A stretch of 25,697 nt of DNA from an uncultured Clostridia bacterium (GTDB lineage Bacteria; Bacillota; Clostridia; TANB77; CAG-508). The DNA lies in NCBI GenBank assembly GCA_944388645.1, contig CALXJO010000002.1, positions 1 through 25,697 on the forward strand, written 5' to 3'. The translations under genes and the position numbers were made by a program. This document shows positions 22,019-25,697 of the stretch, piece by piece. The notes under the pieces are model-generated. The model worked only from the letters and a program-made list of their open reading frames with translations. It did no database searches and was not told where the DNA came from. Each line of letters begins with the position of its first letter. The first letter of the stretch is position 1.

Positions 22019-22792
22019 TTATTTTCTAACTATTCGTTTAATTTTGTTTACTCGACAATTTTCTTCATTTATATCAAACACACATGCATTTAAGAAGCAA
22101 TCTCCATCAGCTAATTTATATCTTTCTGGAAGGGAAGTCTCAAATCTTTTTATTGAAACATCTACATCCATTCCTATTACAGATTTCTTAGGTCCTGTCA
22201 TTCCTATATCTGTTATATATGCTGTTCCTTTTTCTAAAATCTGTTCATCTGCTGTTTGAACATGTGTATGTGTTCCAAATACAGCTGTTACTTTGCCATC
22301 TAAATAATAGCCCATTGCAATTTTTTCTGCTGTAGCTTCAGCATGAAAATCTACTATTATTATATCTACACTGTTTTTTACTTTGTTTAATATTTCCTTC
22401 ATTTTTAAGAATGGATTTTCCGTTAAAACACCCATATCTGTTCTGCCAATTAAGTTTGCAACACATATTTTCTTATCTTTACATGTATAAATGTTGTAAC
22501 CTTTTCCTGGAACCATTGCTGGATAATTTGCAGGTCTTATTATATTATCACTATTTATAAATGAAAAAATGTCTTTTTTGCCCCAAGTGTGATTGCCCAT
22601 TGTAATAACATCTATTTTCATTTCTTTTAGTTCATTGAAGATTTTTGTTGTTATTCCCATTCCACCTGCAGAGTTTTCTGCATTTACAATTACAAAGTCT
22701 ATATTTTCTTCTTGTCTTATTTTTGGAAGTTCTTCTTTTAATTTTCTTACTCCACTTTCTCCAACTATATCTCCTACTGCTAATACTTTCAA
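22019..22792 (-). CDS. ymdB: YmdB metallophosphoesterase (cyclic nucleotide phosphodiesterase)
   Basis: A 257-residue member of the YmdB family. The di-metal site residues fall at D8 (GDIVG), E39 and N40 (NAEN), N67 and H68 (GNHTW), H150 (DFHAEAT), and H175 and H177 (GTHTHVQT), matching the family. The Bacillus enzyme hydrolyses 2',3'-cyclic nucleotides and influences biofilm versus motility gene expression; partnership with RNase Y has been proposed because the genes are adjacent. The ATG has AAGGAGAA upstream. It lies downstream of rny but after the rny terminator, with an extended -10 promoter of its own. Confidence 0.96.
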   Translation of the reverse strand: MKVLAVGDIVGESGVRKLKEELPKIRQEENIDFVIVNAENSAGGMGITTKIFNELKEMKIDVITMGNHTWGKKDIFSFINSDNIIRPANYPAMVPGKGYNIYTCKDKKICVANLIGRTDMGVLTENPFLKMKEILNKVKNSVDIIIVDFHAEATAEKIAMGYYLDGKVTAVFGTHTHVQTADEQILEKGTAYITDIGMTGPKKSVIGMDVDVSIKRFETSLPERYKLADGDCFLNACVFDINEENCRVNKIKRIVRK

Positions 22793-22824
22793 TTTAATTC
22801 TCCTTCTCTTTTTTATCTTTTATG

Positions 22825-22833
22825 ATTATATCA
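22825..22833 (-). promoter_or_regulatory. Extended -10 promoter of ymdB
   Basis: Minus strand TGATATAAT (TATAAT at 22825-22830), about 32 bp before the ATG; the -35 region (TTTCAT) is weak. Confidence 0.45.
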
Positions 22834-22866
22834 TATATTTATTTAATATGAAATAGCAACATAAAA

Positions 22867-22888
22867 AAAGAGCCATAATTGGCCCTTT
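22867..22888 (-). terminator. rny terminator
   Basis: A 9-bp stem (22867-22875 with 22880-22888, one G-T pair) with a 4-nt loop, followed by a T run on the minus strand. It begins one base after the rny stop codon. Confidence 0.8.
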
Positions 22889-22889
22889 C

Positions 22890-24431
22890 TTATTTTGCAT
22901 AGTCTACAACTCTTGTTTCTCTGATTATATTTACTTTTATTTGTCCAGGATATTCCATTTCTTCTTCTACCTTTTTTGCTACATCTCTTGCAAGAATTGT
23001 CATATCTGCATCTGATATTTGTTCTGGTTTTACTACTATTCTTACTTCACGTCCTGCTTGAATTGCAAAAGATTTTTCAACTCCTTTGAATGAGTCTGCA
23101 ATTGATTCAAGTTTTTCTAGACGTTTGATGTAGTTTTCAAGAGTTTCTCTTCTTGCTCCTGGTCTTGAAGCAGAAATTGCATCTGCTGCAGCAACTAAAA
23201 CTGCTTCTATTGTTTGAGGTTCAACATCTCCATGGTGTGCTTCTACTGCATTTATTACTATTGGATTTTCTTTATATTTCTTTAATAAGTCTACACCAAT
23301 TTGAACGTGAGTGCCTTCTATATCATGGTCTAACGCTTTTCCTATATCATGTAATAATCCTGCTCTTCTTGCAAGTTTTGGATCTAATCCAAGTTCATCT
23401 GCCATTATTCTTGCTAAGTTTGATACTTCTATTGAGTGATTTAAAACATTTTGACCATAACTTGTCCTATATTTTAGCTTTCCAAGTAAATTTACTAAGT
23501 CTGGATGAAGTCCAATTACTCCAGTTTCTAAGCAAGCTCTTTCTCCTTCTTCTTTAATAGTTTGTGCAACTTCTTCTTTTGCCTTTTCAACCATTTCTTC
23601 AATCTTTGCAGGATGTATTCTTCCATCCTCCATTAATTTTTCAAGAGCGATTCTTGCTACTTCTCTTCTTAATGCATCAAATCCTGAAATTACTACTGCT
23701 TCTGGTGTATCATCTATTATTAAATCAACTCCAGTTAATGTCTCTAATGCACGAATATTTCTTCCCTCTCTACCAATTATTCTTCCCTTCATTTCGTCAT
23801 TTGGAAGTGGAACAATTGATACTGTAGTTTCAGCTGTATGGTCTGCAGCACATTTTTGAATTGCATACCCTATTACTTCTTTTGCATTTTTTACAGATTC
23901 TTCTTTTACTTTTGCTTCTGCTGCTTTAATTAGGTTTGCTTTTTCTAATGTTAATTGCTTGTCCATTTCTGCAAGCAATTGCTCTTTTGCTACTTCCTTT
24001 GATAATCCTGAAATTTTTTGAAGTTCTTGCATTTGTGCATCTAAAACATTTGTTATTTCCTGTTTTTTGTCTTCTAATTCTTTCTTCTTTGCTTCTAAGT
24101 CTTGTTCTTTCTTTTCGATTTGTTCCATTTTATTTTCAAGATTTTCTTCCTTTTGTAGTAATCTTCTTTCTTGTTGTTGAACTTCGCCTCTTCTTTCTCT
24201 AACCTCATTGTCTAAATCGTTTCTAGCATTTATAATTTCTTCTTTTGCCTTAAATATCTCTTCTTTTCTCTTATTTTCGGCTTCCTTTTGTGCTAGGTCT
24301 ATTATCTTTTTAGCTTCGTTTTCCGCACTGCTTATTTTAGATTCTGCTATTTTCTTTCTTATCGCAATACCAACAAAGGTAAAAATAACTGCTGAGACTA
24401 GAAAAACGGCGATATTAATTATGATATCCAT
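22890..24431 (-). CDS. rny: Ribonuclease Y
   Basis: A 513-residue membrane-bound endoribonuclease that starts mRNA decay in Firmicutes. Order of parts: N-terminal membrane helix (about 4-25), long charged coiled coil (about 30-200) rich in Glu, Lys and Gln, KH domain (SIVPLPNDEMKGRIIGREGRNIRALE, about 205-230), and HD domain with the catalytic HD in LLHDIGKALDH. Length is normal for RNase Y. The ATG has AGAGGGGT upstream and a strong promoter. It heads the conserved rny-ymdB-spoVS block. Confidence 0.97.
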   Translation of the reverse strand: MDIIINIAVFLVSAVIFTFVGIAIRKKIAESKISSAENEAKKIIDLAQKEAENKRKEEIFKAKEEIINARNDLDNEVRERRGEVQQQERRLLQKEENLENKMEQIEKKEQDLEAKKKELEDKKQEITNVLDAQMQELQKISGLSKEVAKEQLLAEMDKQLTLEKANLIKAAEAKVKEESVKNAKEVIGYAIQKCAADHTAETTVSIVPLPNDEMKGRIIGREGRNIRALETLTGVDLIIDDTPEAVVISGFDALRREVARIALEKLMEDGRIHPAKIEEMVEKAKEEVAQTIKEEGERACLETGVIGLHPDLVNLLGKLKYRTSYGQNVLNHSIEVSNLARIMADELGLDPKLARRAGLLHDIGKALDHDIEGTHVQIGVDLLKKYKENPIVINAVEAHHGDVEPQTIEAVLVAAADAISASRPGARRETLENYIKRLEKLESIADSFKGVEKSFAIQAGREVRIVVKPEQISDADMTILARDVAKKVEEEMEYPGQIKVNIIRETRVVDYAK

Positions 24432-24521
24432 AATCTTACCCCTCTTTCTATTTAGTTTTCAATGTGCATAAAAAAATATAACTAATTAATAATTTTATTA
24501 GTATATACTTTATCCTATTAT

Positions 24522-24550
24522 ATTTTATCTTTATTATCGTAAACTGTCAA
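24522..24550 (-). promoter_or_regulatory. rny promoter
   Basis: Minus strand: perfect -35 TTGACA (24545-24550), 17-bp spacer, -10 TAAAAT (24522-24527), leaving a leader of about 85 nt. It lies just left of the REP cluster. Confidence 0.6.
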
Positions 24551-24566
24551 GTACTTTTTAGATTTT

Positions 24567-24751
24567 GGGTGTATTCGGGGACACTTCTCAAAAACATCTT
24601 TTGGGTGTATTGGGGGACGGGTTAAGAAAACTGTCTTTAGATTTTTGAAAGACCTGTCCCCAAAAACATCTATTGGGTGTTTTGTTAAAGTGTCCCCAAA
24701 AACACCCAATACGAAAAGCTGTTTTCTAGATTTTCTCCCGAAAACAGCTTT
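24567..24751. repeat. Cluster of four REP-like palindromes (R6)
   Basis: This fills most of the 331-bp gap between rny and the SpoIIQ-like gene. Unit a (24567-24598) is plus-oriented with core GGGGACAC. Unit b (24603-24670) is a larger, imperfect palindrome with GGGGGACGG and CCTGTCCCC halves. Unit c (24672-24710) has a perfect 12-bp stem (ATTGGGTGTTTT) and loop TGTCCCC. Unit d (24716-24750) has a perfect 11-bp stem AAGCTGTTTTC and lies 12 bp after the SpoIIQ-like stop, so it may serve as its terminator. The units share the core of the palindromes near the transposase but are diverged. Confidence 0.8.
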
Positions 24752-24762
24752 ATAACTATTCT

Positions 24763-25599
24763 TTATTTTATATATATGTTAGGATCAACATTTTCTCCAT
24801 CTTTTTTTATTTCAAAATGTAGATGTGTTTCATCTGCAATTTCAAATGTGGCAGTATTTCCTACTGTTGCTATTGTTTGCCCTTGCTTTACTTCTTCTCC
24901 TACACTTACAAACTCTGCCGTAAGTAAGCTTGAATAAACACTTTCAAATCCATTTGCGTGTTCTATTACTACTGTAAGTCCATATCTTGGGTCATTTTTT
25001 ATAGATTTTATTGTTCCATCAGCCGAAGCTTTTACTATATCTGTTTTTTCTGCTACATAGTCTATTCCTAAGTGAGTTGTCCATTCATCTAATGTATTTG
25101 AATATGTTAAGTTATCTTTTGAATAGTCTTTTAGAACTTCTCCTTCTACTGGTTTTGCAAAAGTAGGGTCTTGTACTACAGGAGTTTCTTCTACCACATT
25201 ACTTTCTTCATTTGTGCTTGTTTCATTTACTTCTTGATTTGTTTCTTCATTTTGTTCATCTTGTGTATTACTTGTATTTACGGCCATTTTATTGGTACTT
25301 TCTACCTCTTGGTCCTCTACTTCAGCGTTTTCCATTTCATTTACTGTTCTTCCTATTGATGAACTTACAGCTTCAGAATTTTCCTCGTTTGTTATCATAT
25401 TAATCATTTGACTATCATCTGTTTGATTTGCAATTCCTAAACTTTCATTTGTATCTAGTCTTGCTTGTTTAGATATACTATTAGTATACACAACATATGA
25501 TATTACAAAAGCAATTACAACAACTACAGCTATTCCTCCTATTACATACATACTTATATTAGTATCAGAATTCCCATTTTTTCTAAATCTTCTACTCAT
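24763..25599 (-). CDS. SpoIIQ-like membrane-anchored LytM-domain protein
   Basis: A 278-residue protein: short basic N-terminus (RRFRKN), one membrane helix (about 17-38), an acidic, Asn/Glu/Thr-rich linker (about 50-145), and an M23/LytM domain (about 150-278). Zinc-ligand positions H176 and D180 (HLGID) and H261 (HLHFE, with H259) are present, but the His of the usual YxHL motif is replaced: the segment reads VYSSLLTA. This YxSL form resembles SpoIIQ, which pairs with SpoIIIAH across the space between mother cell and forespore during engulfment. No spoIIIA partner is in the window, so the name is inferred from architecture; a general M23 envelope protein is the alternative. A longer frame reaches 25674, but AAGGAGGAAATAAT directly before ATG 25599 fixes the start. 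Confidence 0.8.
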   Translation of the reverse strand: MSRRFRKNGNSDTNISMYVIGGIAVVVVIAFVISYVVYTNSISKQARLDTNESLGIANQTDDSQMINMITNEENSEAVSSSIGRTVNEMENAEVEDQEVESTNKMAVNTSNTQDEQNEETNQEVNETSTNEESNVVEETPVVQDPTFAKPVEGEVLKDYSKDNLTYSNTLDEWTTHLGIDYVAEKTDIVKASADGTIKSIKNDPRYGLTVVIEHANGFESVYSSLLTAEFVSVGEEVKQGQTIATVGNTATFEIADETHLHFEIKKDGENVDPNIYIK

Positions 25600-25629
25600 A
25601 TTATTTCCTCCTTGAATTTTTATTAATAT

Positions 25630-25658
25630 AAGTATTTCCATATTTTCTAGATTTATAC
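25630..25658 (-). promoter_or_regulatory. Candidate sigma-F-like promoter of the SpoIIQ-like gene
   Basis: Minus strand: GTATA (25654-25658) and GGAAATACTT (25630-25639), which match sigma-F-type -35 and -10 patterns, but the spacer is 14 bp rather than about 16. It lies 30 bp before the ATG. spoIIQ is sigma-F dependent in Bacillus, which is why I looked for it. Confidence 0.25.
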
Positions 25659-25697
25659 AATTTATAATGTACAAATATTTTGTATTAAGAAAATTTA

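Noticed and set aside
21696..22259. Plus-strand open frame of 187 codons across spoVS and ymdB
   Set aside because: It is antisense to two clear conserved genes, crosses their promoter region and has no start signals.
24518..24709. A 63-codon open frame on the minus strand
   Set aside because: It is built from the REP palindromes (repeated PIHPKDVF-like phrases) and overlaps the rny promoter; no ribosome site.

Overview
The window looks like a chromosomal segment of an anaerobic, spore-forming, AT-rich Firmicute, probably an uncultured Clostridia lineage. The evidence is very A/T-rich codon usage, strong AGGAGG-type ribosome sites, and the sporulation genes gpr, spoVS, a spoIIQ-like gene and a SpoVK-type ATPase beside typical Firmicute housekeeping genes. 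No tRNA, rRNA, CRISPR array or phage gene was seen. Species cannot be named from this sequence alone.

Layout. Almost all genes lie on the minus strand, so transcription runs from high to low coordinates. From the right end: a SpoIIQ-like M23 protein (25599-24763); a gap with a cluster of REP-like palindromes and the rny promoter; the conserved rny-ymdB-spoVS block (24431-21620); an orphan peptide-binding protein (21473-19878); recA (19767-18697) with its own promoter flanked by two dyads; then a tight cluster murB-yvcK-glycogen debranching enzyme-holA (18525-12984), leading through a hairpin to gpr (12921-11989). murB carries a single-base frameshift. A SpoVK-type AAA+ protein with a long N-terminal region follows (11702-9243). 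Two plus-strand genes sit in the middle: an M23 peptidase (6953-8095) and an RluA-type pseudouridine synthase (8189-9064). Left of these come a REP-associated tyrosine transposase (RAYT, 6771-5992), an NrdD-like protein, an acyl-CoA synthetase, a hemolysin III/PAQR membrane protein and a flavin reductase-like protein ending at position 42.

Three things stand out. (1) The NrdD-like protein (3763-5856) keeps a full 697-codon frame and an ATP-cone, yet lacks both active-site cysteines and the whole C-terminal zinc/glycyl-radical domain, so it looks like a maintained pseudoenzyme. (2) The RAYT gene lies between inverted copies of a palindrome with core GGGGACAC, and more copies of that palindrome occupy the gaps at 5872, 8097, 9131-9240 and 24567-24751. 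(3) Two intergenic elements (1071-1171 and 11841-11931) share a ~30-nt core but have different, still base-paired arms, which is the signature of a selected hairpin.

Functionally the segment mixes cell-wall synthesis and its control (murB, yvcK, M23), DNA replication and repair (holA, recA), RNA turnover and modification (rny, rluA), sporulation and germination (spoIIQ-like, spoVS, gpr, SpoVK-like) and glycogen breakdown. Many sigma-A-type promoters with 16-17 bp spacers can be read directly.
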